This document shows, in pieces, positions 35,036-45,602 of a DNA stretch of 64,000 nt. Under the pieces are notes generated by a model that saw only the letters and a program-made list of their open reading frames with translations, did not search any database and had not been told where the DNA came from. A program made the position numbers and the translations under genes. Source of the stretch: Zoroaster sp. YZ-2022 (lineage: Eukaryota; Echinodermata; Asteroidea; Forcipulatida; Zoroasteridae); NCBI GenBank assembly GCA_029582265.1, contig CM055816.1, forward strand, positions 2,198,992-2,262,991, written 5' to 3'. Position 1 is the stretch's first letter. Every line of letters begins with the position of its first letter.

Positions 35036-35227
35036 CTAAGAAGATAGCCACCGAGAAGAAAAAAAATGCTTTGTTATCGGTTTTGCGGCGTTGACGGGAT
35101 TAGGTTTAATTATTAGGTGTTTGGGTTGGTGCCCAAACACCTCTTGATATTGTTCGGGTTTTTTTTCTTCTTCTTTTTCTTCCGAATAAGAATTATCCAC
35201 AGACAAAAACATAGTTGCAGAGTTCAC
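35036..35227 (-). CDS. Small Polinton-region ORF, convergent with large gene
   Basis: Minus strand, 63 residues: acidic stretch SYSEEKEEEKKPEQYQEV, then basic KHLIIKPNPVNAAKPITKHF. Its stop overlaps that of the plus-strand gene at 35036-35039. It crosses a perfect 11-base hairpin, AGGTGTTTGGG and inverse (35114-35141). No family recognised; the start is uncertain, and it may be only the 3' end of a longer gene cut at about 35240. Confidence 0.35.
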   Translation of the reverse strand: MNSATMFLSVDNSYSEEKEEEKKPEQYQEVFGHQPKHLIIKPNPVNAAKPITKHFFSSRWLSS

Positions 35228-35239
35228 AGAACCTTAAAA

Positions 35240-35853
35240 CTTCACACATACTTAGACCTTAACATGTAGTTGTGCCTAAACCTTAACATGTAGTTGTATA
35301 CTAAGTTGTGATGTCATAGTGAGGTCATCAGATATCGAATTACACTAAATCAAAGGTTAATATTTTCATAAAATCATATCTCATGAACCACAAACGATAT
35401 TTTCACAGTCTTTGCACCATGATATAGATATTTAATTATGTGATTTTTCGTACACAAACGTGACCCCAATTCGACCTCTCCTTCCGGTCGAAACCGGAAG
35501 GTGAAAATTTCAAAAACAAATCAAAAAAATTCAAAAAATCATATCTCATGAACCACAGAAAATATTTTCACAATCTTTGCATCATCTTAAAGACCTTGAA
35601 CTATGTCACATTTCTTACACAGATATGACCCCAATTTGACCTCTCCTTCCGGTCGAAAACAGAAGTTTAAATGAACGACTATTCAGAAGCACAGCCATAC
35701 TGACGTTCTCTTACACACAGACATATCGGCCTATAGTGTGTGTATATGCATTATCTAATTAGAATAGAATAGTTCGAGTTTACGAAGACCGCGCAGGTCA
35801 TGACCTGCCATGCATGCACGCGCACAGTATAGTACCATGCAGCAGCAGAAACA
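35240..35853. repeat. Non-coding stretch with 165-bp tandem duplication
   Basis: The sequence ATCATATCTCATGAACCACA ... GACCTCTCCTTCCGGTCGAA occurs twice, at about 35383-35500 and 35545-35662. ACCTTAACATGTAGTTGT is also doubled at 35257-35296. No coding signal. Confidence 0.8.
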
Positions 35854-36085
35854 ATGGCTTCCCTGAGTGTCGGGCCCCTCTGCAGAAAATGCGTCGCAGA
35901 AAATGTACTAATTTAGCATGGAATCCAAATTGTTATCATTTTTGGAGATGAGTTGGACAAAGATTCTTTCATGTGCAAGTGGATGGAAGAAATAGACGGT
36001 ATGGTTGAGTGTGATATTGCCAATGTCTAAGCGTTAGGGCTGTTGGAGCTAACGTACATAACATACGTCGCAGCTAACGTTACAG
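35854..36085 (+). pseudogene. Possible zinc-finger-associated (ZAD-like) first exon
   Basis: ATG at 35854 reads MASLSVGPLCRKCVAENVLI and a stop; the same frame continues with IFGDELDKDSFMCKWMEEI. The pattern C-x2-C ... I-F-G-D-E resembles the start of ZAD-type domains, but the second cysteine pair was not found and the stop breaks it. A GTAATG donor-like site follows at about 36085. It may belong with the pieces at 36660, 37783 and 39000 as one decayed gene. Weak call. Confidence 0.25.
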
Positions 36086-36257
36086 GTAATGTAGGAATTA
36101 ATTTTAAAAGAATTTGAAAAATATCTGGACCTAATCAGACTACATATATTTTGTAAAATAGTTGGACTTAGGCCTATATGAAAAATATCCTTGACAATTT
36201 AACTTATGTCTTCAGACTTTTAATATCTCATTGTGATCTGTCCCTCAGTATCGTGTA

Positions 36258-38548
36258 GTGACAATTTAAAAATAAGATCATTCCTGGTGATTATTTTCAA
36301 TAGTTACCATGTTAATACCCTAACCACCCCAAATCCATCAAAATTCTGAAAGGGGCACTTTTTTGGGAAAAAAATCAGCACTGTTGAAAAATGGGATCTT
36401 TATAATGGAGTTTTATCAGATACTTAAAAGTAATACTACATGTATTGTAGTTGCACAAACATAACTTTGTACATGAGCCAAGAATATTCAACCTTTGGCG
36501 GTGTAAATAAGCATGGAAATGAACTTCAAGCTGAACTAAAGTTTTGGGTTATTTTTTCATAGTGTATACAATGAAGATGGATGCTGACCCAATTATTTAT
36601 TATTTTACATGTATGGATGAATAGCCGACATTCCTAAAATTAATTACCATTCGATTTACAGATTTATGGGTACCACTCTGAGTGGTACAAATGCTTCCAT
36701 GCCATTTGCAGGGCTGAGAGGAAGAAATAAGATTAAGAAGAAACAGAAACATCAAGGTAGGCAAATATTGAAAAATACGGGTAGAATGTCGCATCCGACC
36801 GACTTCACATTATTCCAGGATATTTATTTCATGAAAAATCAGCCATTGTGCTATACGATGAATTCCTCAGTCATGTCAGTCTGATGTCGTAAACTCCACA
36901 ATTTGTACATGCGCAGTGGCAACTATAATAGGATCCTTCTATTTTCTGAAGGGGAGGATTTTTTAGAAGGGAAATAAAAGTGGATTTTAAAGATAGTTTT
37001 CGCTTTCTGTACCACCAAAAATCGATAGAATAATTTTTAACTGGTTAGTGGTTGCAAAAAAATTCCCAAAAACCCTTTAAAAGTGGTGGTCGGATACGAC
37101 ATTCTTTCCAAAAATTCAATCAAGTTTCAAGTATGCAGTAAGCTTGGGCGATAACGATTTTTTTTATCCACGATATATCGGCAAACATATATTGCAATTT
37201 TCAATAATATCGCAATTCTTTTTTTGCATTCATGCATGATTGCTTTAGAGCCAATAACCACAGGTATGTACCCTTCTACAAGTGTCACAATAAATTGCAA
37301 ATTTATTTGCAGAGCGTGTATGTACTTCTGATATCATCATACTTTTTAGTGACAATTTCAAAAAGATCATTCCTGGTGATTATTTTCAATAGTTACCATG
37401 TTAATACCTTGACAAACAAAATAACCTTGACCAACAAAATAAACTAACCTTAACCACCCCAAATCCATGAAAATCCTGAAAGGGGCACTTTTTTGGTAAA
37501 AAATCAGCACTGTTGAAAAATGGGATCTTTATAATAGAGTTTTATCAGATGCTTAAAAGTAATACTAGTTGCACTAAACATAACTTTGTATATGAACCAA
37601 GAATATTCAACCTTCGGCGGTGTGAATAAGCATGGAAATGAACTTCAAGCTGAACTAAAGTTTTGGATTATTTTTCATAGTGTATACAATGAAGATGGAT
37701 GCTGACCCAATTATTTATTATTTTACATGTATGGATGAATAGCCGACATTCCTAAAATTAATTACCATTTGATTTACAGATCTATGGGTACCACTCAGAG
37801 TGGTACAAATGCTTCCATGCCATTTGCAGGGCTGAGAGGAAGAAATGAGAAGAAACAGAAACATCAAGGTAGGCAAATATTGAAAAAATCGGTTAGAATG
37901 TCGAATTGAACCGCCACTTTTTCTCATTCAATATAACCAATAAAGTAATCTTACCTACCTCGTAAGGTGGAGAACATATGGATGATGATGGACATATACT
38001 TCAAATTATTCCAGGATATTTATTTCATGAAAAATCAGCCATTTTGGTATACGATGAATTCCTCAGTCATGTCAGTCTGATGTAAATTCCACAATTAGTG
38101 ACCAACAGTCATTGTACATGTGCAGTGGCAACTATAATATGATCCTTCTATTTTCTGAAGGGGAGGATTGTTTAGAAGGGAAATAAAGTCCGAAAACCAT
38201 CATAAAAGTGGATTTTAAAGATAGTTTCACCAAAAATCGATAGAATAATTTTTCACTGGTTAGTGGTTGGAATTTAATTTTAAAAAAAAACCTTAAAAAG
38301 TGGCGGTTGGATGTGACATTCTTTCAACAAATTAAATCAAGTTTCAAGTATGCAGTAAGCTTGGGCGATAACGATTTTTTTTTATCCATGATATATCGGC
38401 AAACATATATTGCAATTTTCAATAATATCGCAATTCTTTTTTTGCATTCATGCATGATTGCTTTAGAGCCGATAACCACAGGTATGTACCTCTCTACAAG
38501 TGTCACAATAAATTGCAAATTTATTTGCAGAGCGTGTATGTACTTCTG
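36258..38548 (+). repeat. 1.1-kb tandem duplication with a repeated exon-like segment
   Basis: Copy 1 is 36258-37338 and copy 2 is 37350-38548, starting GTGACAATTT(A/C)AAAA and ending GCAGAGCGTGTATGTACTTC. Both hold a segment between TTTACAG and GGTAGGCAA that reads IYGYHSEWYKCFHAICRAER then KK-stop, the same in both copies (36661-36755 and 37779-37868). Copy 2 has a 100-base insertion near 37905-37995. The start of the segment is itself a palindrome, GTACCACTC(T/A)GAGTGGTAC. Inverted ATCGATATT-like words lie at 38700-38760. Confidence 0.85.
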
Positions 38549-38949
38549 AAGTAGTTTGCTTTTGTTTCTCATTTCTAAAAGCTCAAAACACTAATGATTT
38601 TATTTCCATGGAATTTCTGACTTGACTCACAATGTCGATTTATATTTTATTGTGATATATTTGTATTCGCGATTCGCCGATATGCTGATAACTTAAATAG
38701 GTTCTCGATATTGTAATCGAATAAAAAAGTTATCGCAATATTCGATATCGTGTTTATCACCCAAGCTTAGTATGCAGTAAAATTGTTTCAAGTTAGATGT
38801 TGCTTTTTCGTTTCTTTCTATCTGTTTACCTTGTCTTGTGTGTGTACTTTTGTTAATTTTCAATCTCTTTCTGTCTACAATGCCCATTCCCCTTACTCAG
38901 TTATTCCTCTATTTCTATTAAATATTTATCATTCTTTCTTCATACATAT

Positions 38950-39955
38950 TTAGGTCAAGATGAGGTTGAGCGGTGAGAATGCAGCATTGAACCCCAGAGA
39001 AGAAAACTGTGGTCTTCATCAGAGATCCTCCCTGACAAACCGAGAAAAATTGAGAAAAAACTGTTTTCACAGTGCCAAACCTTGATTGCATGCCCAACGG
39101 AAAGATGAGAGGTTACTTTTGCAAATCGAAGATAAAGATCTTGTGGGTTTAGAAGTTTGCTATCATTGTCTTTGCTATAATGAGTATGTACCCAATTCTT
39201 GACAAGGCCAGATTCATCAGATGAAAGACCTATTTGGTACAATGATGCATAAATAAAATTCTGTGAAGAAGTCATCCAGAAGAAAACAATGAAATTCTTT
39301 TCACAAAGTCATTACATCGTAAGTTCATCAAGTGCGTACAAGAAATGGAGGGAGTTGACTGCAGTAAGTACAGGTCCCACAATCTGAAAACTAACACGTC
39401 TGAAAAGTACATTTCCTACACTGGTAATTCATAGATCATTTACTAAGAATACAATTGACTTGGTGTACAGCCAATCTCTAGCTGCAAAAGAACTGGTAGA
39501 GACTGCAGTTGGCTCAGATACATTATGTACTGATACTGATATACACTCACTGGCCATAAGTATTGCAACATACACCAAAGTTCAGTTTGGAGAACTGTGT
39601 TACAATAATTTATTTTATTTTATTTACACTACTTAAGACTTCTTGAAAGTGCCTGTGTTTTGAAGTCAATGTTCTTTTTTACTGTTCTTGCTCGAAAATT
39701 ATGTAATACACGATTGATGAAATCAGATTAAATGATCATCTCACCTGTTACTGTAAATTGCGATTTTGAACATGTTGCAATACTTTTGGCCAGTGAGTGT
39801 AGACAGCAGTGAAGGTGCTGGAGAAGCAGAGAGATTTTCACATGAAAGTGTCTATCTTCACACACTCTTCAATGCATCAGCTGTACTATATAATACACTT
39901 ACAATGAAGAAATCACATGGCATTACAGCTACCCTGGCCATCAACTTCAGATGAC
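38950..39955 (+). pseudogene. Decayed invertebrate repeat-family gene, unknown function
   Basis: Plus-strand pieces: RKDERLLLQIEDKDLVGLEV followed by CYHCLCYNEYV (about 39095-39200), FCEEVIQKKTMKFF (39265), RSFTKNTIDLVYSQSLAAKE (39430-39495), and SHESVYLHTLFNASAVLYNT (39840-39900). The order D-E-R-L-L ... D-L-V-x-L-E-x-x-Y-H-x-x-C, then L-V-Y-S, then a helical tail is that of an uncharacterised multi-copy family in marine invertebrates and fish. Function is not known to me. Several stops and frame changes make it a pseudogene; the segments at 36661 and 37779 may be its earlier exons. Confidence 0.5.
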
Positions 39956-39974
39956 TTATCCTTGCAGACTGCTT

Positions 39975-40081
39975 AACAAATGAGCCAGTAATTTTCAATC
40001 ACCCGCTTTGTTCATCTTACACTAGGACACTGATTCCATGACCCGTTGAAAGTTTACTCTGATTGAGATAATGTTGCCCCT
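39975..40081. mobile_element. TTAA MITE family A, copy 4 (partial)
   Basis: Keeps the right half: TACACTAGGACACTGATTCC, ATGACCCGTTGAAAG and the end GATAATGTTGCCCCT before TTAA at 40082. The left half is reduced or rearranged. It shows the terminal sequence that is missing from copy 3. Confidence 0.7.
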
Positions 40082-40085
40082 TTAA

Positions 40086-41288
40086 CCATTAACTTTAATT
40101 AAAACATTCTGTTGACTTTCTTTTCATGCACCAGTAAAAGTTTTTTTAAGTGCCAACAATTTAACAATACTAGCCAAATCCAATTAATGTTAGGGACTAC
40201 AGGTTCACTTATTTTGTATTTTGTACTTAAGAAAAACATTATTCTTTTCATTGCAAATTAGACCTAGAAGTTTGGATAACCTTTATCCTGTATGAAATGG
40301 ATTATTATTGATGGGTGCAAAAATGGATGGAAAAGGAGTATCATGACCATGACAAAATAAAGCAGAAGTGTCATTCAAAAGATAATGTTGTTTCGCATTT
40401 CCTTTATTTAAATATCTTATTAATTTTGTATTTTAACGAAGAATGTGTTTCATCAATTTAAATATTTACACAAAATGTTGACAATTAATAACCAATAATT
40501 TACTTTTTAAAGATGAGAAAAGATTCACAAATTGGTCTTTGATGTAGGTAGGGTTAGATCCAGGGTTGCCTAAAGAGGGTGGAGCTCAAGGTAAGGAGAT
40601 GGGAAATGGGAAATGAAACCCCAAAATATTGAAATGAATGGACAATTTAGAAGTTTTTTACATGATCAATTAAATTGGAAAACTTGGGGGGGGGGGGTTA
40701 GACGTTCAGGGAAAAGTTGGGTTCAGACCTTTTATTCAAGGCAAGATTTTTTTTAAACTGGTTCATTTCTTTACAATGACATCAAATATTTCCCAAATAT
40801 GGAATCCCCTTTCCAAACTCTTCCCTACCTCACTGGACCAATTTGACACATTAGGGTAGGGGAAACATAAAAAACATAGCCCATGTGAACTATTTAATTA
40901 TACAAAAAAAAACATTAAAATGTACAGTTTTCTAAGAATGACCGAAAGAGAGCGCTATTTTCATGTCATAGTTCAAATGAAAATATCTGCCAAACTAGCA
41001 AGTTTTGTGAGTGTGGATTTATATATTAGAATTTACATGTAATTATATATTAAACTGTTTCTACGCTCATGCTTGATATGCGTCACGAAACTCAATTTCT
41101 GAATGCATTTTCATTGCACGCTCCATATCCATGGTCTAATAGTCTGAAGTCAAGTCACATGCTGAACTTAACTCCATAGCCGTAGTCTCTTGTCAAGTCG
41201 CACTTGGCACCACGGATGCAAGTTTTATCATGAAACGTTTCTGACAAGAAAACCATATTTACCAAGTTCCAACTTAATTAATGTACTT
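40086..41288. other. AT-rich DNA, no gene seen
   Basis: No coding signal. Holds a G10 tract at 40687. Confidence 0.55.
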
Positions 41289-41760
41289 TTAAACAACTTT
41301 AGGTGATGACGTCCTAACATGATGAACAACCAAACACCTTGAGAACGAGCATTCTACTCACTAGACTAACATGCTCGTGCAAGTTTTTGGTGAATTAACT
41401 ATTGAAGAACCTTTCAACCTTTGTAACATTACATTTTTATGGGAATTTGTAAGTGAATGAGGAATTGTACTGCAGAAAAAATAGCTGCCTGGCTTGACTC
41501 GTTCCTGCAATGTCTCCCCATTTTAGCTGTAATAATGGGCGCTCTATTAAGGATTAGATTTCTTAAATGTTGTTTATCATAACTGGGAGAAAGACAATAA
41601 TCTGATAATAAAAAGCTCTTTAATTCATAGTACACTTAAAATATGCTCTTTATTTCTGTTAAATACAAACTTGTACAATGTTAACATTTTGGATTTATTT
41701 TGCATTTTTAAACAACTTTAGGTGATGACACCATAACATGAACCCCCAAACACCTTGAGT
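41289..41760 (+). repeat. 52-bp direct repeats flanking 365 bp
   Basis: AAACAACTTTAGGTGATGAC ... AAACACCTTGAG occurs at 41289-41343 and 41708-41760. The second copy abuts the Polinton right block. CCAAACACCT also occurs in the hairpin at 35130, near the end of the left block. The DNA between has no coding signal. Confidence 0.8.
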
Positions 41761-41776
41761 TTGTTTTTTACAAACT

Positions 41777-42496
41777 CTATACCTCTAGTTTATGAATTGC
41801 TTTACTAGAGTTTTTCTGCACGTAAGTTAAAATTAAAATTCCAACCCCCGTCAAAGCCAGCCACAAATGTTCCGCCGTCCACGTGACGATGCCAGAAGCT
41901 GTTTTAAATAACCAACTTGTGACCGCACCGATAATACCCGGTAAAGCGGCTAACGCTTTTTCTCCGAGTTTTGCTAATACACTCACTAGATTTTTAAATG
42001 TTTTTTGTATCCACTCTTTTACACCTCCGCTACTCGGCGTAGGCGGTGCGGGAGCGGGTGTTGGCGCAACGGTAGGTTTTACAGCATTGACGATCGATTC
42101 TACTATAAAAGCGAGAGTCATACTAAAGGCCGTTAATAAACTAACGACCGTTACGCCTTGTTCTCTAAATAGAGTTTTTATTCTTTCACCCAACGTTACA
42201 TCTATATTTGTTATTCTATATAACGTTTCTTTTATTCTATTGATTTGACTAGTATTTTTATAATCAAACTTGTATATTTGTTCTTTAAGCGTAGCTATTT
42301 CATCTAATAATTCTTGCTCTCGTTGTACGAGTTGTTGCATCGCATTTTCATCCCCTACATCATCTTTAGCGATTCGTTCTTTAACTGTTGTCAATTATTT
42401 CTTTCGTGCGTACAATTCAGCTTCAAATTTTAATTTGTGTCCTTGCGCTGTTTTCATAAGATCTGCGTAACCCCTTATTTCACGCCATGTATTCAT
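41777..42496 (-). pseudogene. Polinton membrane protein with Pro/Ala linker
   Basis: Minus strand from ATG at 42496 (MNTWREIRGYADLMKTAQG). An in-frame TAA at 42397-42395 (codon 34) breaks it; after that 205 codons are open. Layout: coiled-coil region (LVQREQELLDEIATLKEQIY), the conserved block TLGERIKTLFREQGVTVVSL, a membrane segment, a Pro/Ala linker (PTVAPTPAPAPPTPSSGG), an amphipathic part and a C-terminal membrane segment (LALTGVGILILTYV). It is a common Polinton protein of unknown role. The first ATG overlaps the stop of the upstream acidic gene as ATGA. A TTTG-loop hairpin (41758-41778) lies at its end. Confidence 0.72.
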
Positions 42497-43184
42497 TTCC
42501 TCTCTTCAACGGTATTATTTATTCGCGTATCACTTAGCTGAAAACCATCGTTGTCATACATGTAATCATCTTCTTCTACCGACATTGCTTGGTCTTTTTG
42601 TAGAGGCGTAGTTGGTAACTCGTGCGTTATATCTCTACGAAGAGGTGTTTATCGAGAACGACCGTCGGAGCTTGTAGATTTTTAAAGTTTCATCCGCTTT
42701 CTTTCGTACCTCTTTCGATATTTTTCCTTTTTTAAACCGTAGTTAATGACACCCAACTGGTTTCTAATAAAATCAATGCCAGAGTGTCCAGCTTTTCAGC
42801 TCTACTTTTTATCGTACTTGTAGCGGCAAAAGTATTTGGTTTATTTTAAGCGTTAACATGACATCATCGTAATAGAAACCATCTTTTAATCGATGAAACC
42901 GCTCGTATTCGAGTAATTATTTTAATTCATAGCCCTCGTTTTTAATTTCAATCTTAATTTATCAATCAACATACTCGTATATTGCACGTCTATCCACGGG
43001 TCCGATGCGGGTCCGCCTTCTTTTCTACTAATCTATCTAACCTTTGTTGTAATTCCTTTTGATCGTCGAAATACATATCGTCAAATTTTTCATCGAGGAG
43101 CGCGTCTTGTTCTTCTTCATCTTCAACTCTGGGGTAGTTGAACATTGGATCCATCTCGATGTACTCGTGCCCTCCTTGCGCCAT
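42493..43184 (-). pseudogene. Polinton acidic protein, broken
   Basis: Minus strand from ATG at 43184: MAQGGHEYIEMDPMFNYPRV, then acidic EDEEEQDALLDEKFDDMYFD and a coiled stretch. A stop comes after 64 codons; the last part (LPTTPLQKDQAMSVEEDDYM, ending VEERK) is open again. The start M-x-Q-G-G-x-E-Y-x-x-x-D-P recurs in Polintons of corals and molluscs. Role unknown. TATAAA lies next to the ATG. Several frame changes between 42650 and 42990. Confidence 0.6.
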
Positions 43185-43191
43185 TTTATAA

Positions 43192-43635
43192 TTACTTTTT
43201 ATCTTTTTTTAACAATTTATAACTCACGTAACCTACAGCACTCATTCCTAAAATAATGAATATGATTTCTCGCGTTTTTTGATCTTGGCTCGGAATGTAA
43301 AAATCTTCAAGTTGTGGTTCGTTGTATAAATCGTTCGGTAAATCGAGTTGTTTGCCCGTAACTCGTGAATATTCATTCATCGCTTCGTCAATGTTATTAA
43401 ACGTTCTTACAGCGCTCGATTCTTTTTGTATTTTTTCGTTTAAATAATCTAGATATTTTAAACGCTTTTTACTAAAGTCGTCTCTGGCTTTTAAAAGTTG
43501 TTCTAGCGCTAAATCGTGTATTTTACGTTCTTGTTCGGCGTCGCTAGAACGAAAAGTACTAAATAAAAAATTTGATCCGGTAAATGCCAACGCGTTGACT
43601 ACCGCGCCTCCAATCATCATCGCTACACTCACCAT
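43192..43635 (-). CDS. Polinton 147-residue membrane protein
   Basis: Minus strand, intact. N-terminal hydrophobic segment (MVSVAMMIGGAVVNALAFTG), a charged helical middle (SDAEQERKIHDLALEQLLKA; QKESSAVRTFNNIDEAMNEY), a conserved DFYIPSQDQKTREI, and a C-terminal membrane segment (IIFIILGMSAVGYVSYKLL). I recognise it as a conserved gene beside the capsid gene in animal Polintons; a virion membrane or assembly role is a guess. It diverges from the capsid gene with only 46 bases between the two ATGs, and its stop lies 7 bases before the ATG of the acidic gene. Confidence 0.75.
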   Translation of the reverse strand: MVSVAMMIGGAVVNALAFTGSNFLFSTFRSSDAEQERKIHDLALEQLLKARDDFSKKRLKYLDYLNEKIQKESSAVRTFNNIDEAMNEYSRVTGKQLDLPNDLYNEPQLEDFYIPSQDQKTREIIFIILGMSAVGYVSYKLLKKDKK

Positions 43636-43681
43636 TTTACTTTTTATTTATTTATTTATTTTTTATTTACCAACTATAAAT

Positions 43682-44956
43682 ATGACTAATACGTACGGAG
43701 ATGTACTCGATCCATACAGAAGATTAAGAAATCCTTTGGGATTAAAAGGATTGCGTCAAAAAGTCGTCATTACAAACAATCCGAGCGTCATTACCGAAAA
43801 TCAATTGTTGGCGGTTCGTTTTCCAAATTTAGGAATAAATGACGTCATCGTTCCGGGAACGGTTCGATTAGCTTTCAACATTGATCTTTTTTCTGCGGAT
43901 GATGATACGAGAACGATGGTACAAAACATAGGTAGAGCCATCGTAAAACATATAATCATTAAAATGGAAGGAAATGAAATATTTTCATTAGACGATGCGG
44001 ATGTGTTCAATTGTTATAAAGACGAATGGTTAACGAAAGATCAACGCGACAATCTAGCGTATCAAGGAATCGAAAATCCTAACGTGACTAAATTAAGAGT
44101 AGGCGCTAACGACGCGGTTCCCGCGGGCAACGGAGGAAAAGATAAAGCCATCGCGGATACATTAAAAAATAGATATCACATTCCGCTCGATTTTGAATTG
44201 TTGACCGATCATCAGCCCTACTACCAATCGGGGATCGGAGATCGATTGACTTACGAACTCGTGTTTAATAAATTTTCAAACGTGATTAAAAGCACCGACG
44301 ATAATGCAAAATATATCATAAGTGGGATTTCTTTAGAATACCACGTCGTTCATATGCCGGAACTCGCTCGAATGATTAAAAATCAATATAGCAACCGTTT
44401 GTCGATATTGTTTGATCGCGTTTTAAGACAGAGCGTGACCCCGTTAAACAAACACGATACGACGTAGAATATAAATTTAAATACCCCCGCAAAAAGTATG
44501 AAAGGAATATTGTTTTTATTCAAAGAACCCGATGTAAAAGAAACCAACAAATTTTATAATCCAAAAATCGATAAAGTTTCAGTTACCATCGAAGGCGTTC
44601 CTAATCAACTATACGCGCACGGAATGAAAAGGTATCAACATTGGGAAGAAATTCAAAAATATTTCGGTGATTCAAACAAACAACACACTATTCAAATCGT
44701 TAAAGCTCTAAATTTATCCAACGTCAAACAGGCCGATTATTTACTCGATCGATACGGTTTATTTTTAGATATGAGAACGAGCGACGACAATAAAATACAC
44801 GGAAGCGGAAGACGAGTACAAAACTTATCCGAAGGAATTACCATTCAAATAGATAAAGAAGCGGAAACCGCGGGTGAATTATACATGTATACTTTTATTA
44901 TTATGGACGCGCAACTCGTTATAAGAAACGGGCGTTCTGAATCTGTCGATTATTAG
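43682..44956 (+). pseudogene. Probable Polinton major capsid protein, one nonsense codon
   Basis: Start at 43682 (MTNTYGDVLDPYRRLRNPLG), right after ACTATAAAT. The open frame stops with TAG at 44465-44467 and goes on in the same frame to 44956, 424 codons in all. Blocks: DVIVPGTVRLAFNIDLF, NIGRAIVKHIIIKMEGNE, DDADVFNCYKDEWLTKDQ, HIPLDFELLTDHQPYY, and after the stop KISVTIEG-like PNQLYAHGMKRYQHW and MYTFIIMDAQLVIRNG. It is next to the packaging ATPase, as capsid genes are in this family, and its size fits a double jelly-roll protein. The capsid role is inferred from family and position. Apart from the one stop, no damage was seen. Confidence 0.75.
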
Positions 44957-44981
44957 TATTAGCGACTAATATTAAAAGGGA

Positions 44982-45602
44982 ATGTTGCCTAAATATCCAC
45001 ACGCTGGGCTCATTTGCGGTCAAACCGGATGCGGAAAAACTGAATTTGTTTTAAATTTGTTAGAAAAAGAATATTGTAACTATTTCGAAACGATCGTCAT
45101 ATTATGTCCCACCCTCGGTGACAACGACGCGTATAAAAATAGAGAATGGATTTGGAACGACGAGCGAGTGTTTGTCGACGATTTAAAAAATTACACGTTA
45201 AACAAAGCGATAAAAATGTATAGCGACATATTCAAAGGAAACGAAACGTTGTTTATCATCGACGATTGTAGCGCGAGTAAAGATTTGCGATATAATTTTT
45301 TTTTTCGAGATGAGACGAATGCATTGGTGCACTTGGCTTTTAGCGGCCGACACGCGCATCACAGCTGTTGGATCATTTCACAAAAATATAATAGCGTATT
45401 GAAAGATTTTAGAGAGCAACTCAAATGGGTGTGTTTATTTTATTGTAAAGATAGAGATTCTTTTGAAAATTGTCTTCGAGAAAATGATGTCATACCGACG
45501 AAAGAGTTAAGAATGGAAATTCATGAAACATTTAAACGAGTTAAACATTGCAAATTGATTTTAAAAACGGATCAACCTACCGGTTATGCGATTCTAGACT
45601 AA
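44982..45602 (+). CDS. FtsK/HerA-type (A32-like) genome-packaging ATPase
   Basis: Intact, 206 residues. Walker A GQTGCGKT (residues 13-20), Walker B LFIIDD (90-95) with an Asp-Asp end, HAHHSCWIISQKYNSVL carrying the sensor Gln (about 124-140). ATPases of this family pump DNA into capsids in Polintons, poxviruses and other large DNA viruses. Starting at 44982 gives the standard short N-terminus (MLPKYPHAGLICG). It lies 25 bases after the capsid gene and is followed directly by the 21-bp minisatellite. No damage seen. Confidence 0.92.
   Translation: MLPKYPHAGLICGQTGCGKTEFVLNLLEKEYCNYFETIVILCPTLGDNDAYKNREWIWNDERVFVDDLKNYTLNKAIKMYSDIFKGNETLFIIDDCSASKDLRYNFFFRDETNALVHLAFSGRHAHHSCWIISQKYNSVLKDFREQLKWVCLFYCKDRDSFENCLRENDVIPTKELRMEIHETFKRVKHCKLILKTDQPTGYAILD

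Larger units (their letters stand above)
32834..35039 (+). pseudogene. Large Polinton gene of unknown role, interrupted by LINE
   Basis: Starts MTFPLAFQSNLSKRYPQTEI at 32834. Further pieces read SDLTSLKIYINENEFFNVQF, GTTRCGVGYKHLNH and AMIRSFFRFHVYYQMRRLLK (about 33150-33210), NNIDISAYNRLCNEFHLS, and ERVETAWTKFI. After the LINE at 33630-34570 the gene goes on with TYVYAILGAQVRAKSGFLTP, a TAA at about 34738, MMPSDMNMPIGSYVGYNNN and a proline-rich tail. Removing the LINE and one target copy leaves both flanks in the same frame. I recognise the C-terminal part as a recurring Polinton protein, perhaps structural, but cannot name it. Breaks: frameshifts near 32910 and 33390, stops near 33054 and 34738. 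Confidence 0.62.
31564..35240. mobile_element. Polinton/Maverick, left block
   Basis: Contains two minus-strand genes (31658-32113 and 32117-32742), a large plus-strand gene (32834-35039) split by a LINE, and a small minus-strand gene meeting it tail to tail (35036-35227). Recognised from family resemblance of the minor-capsid-like and the large gene. All are broken to some degree. No terminal inverted repeat was found. Codon style and the TATAAAT-ATG starts match the right block at 41.77-51.6 kb, so the two are probably parts of one element. Confidence 0.75.
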
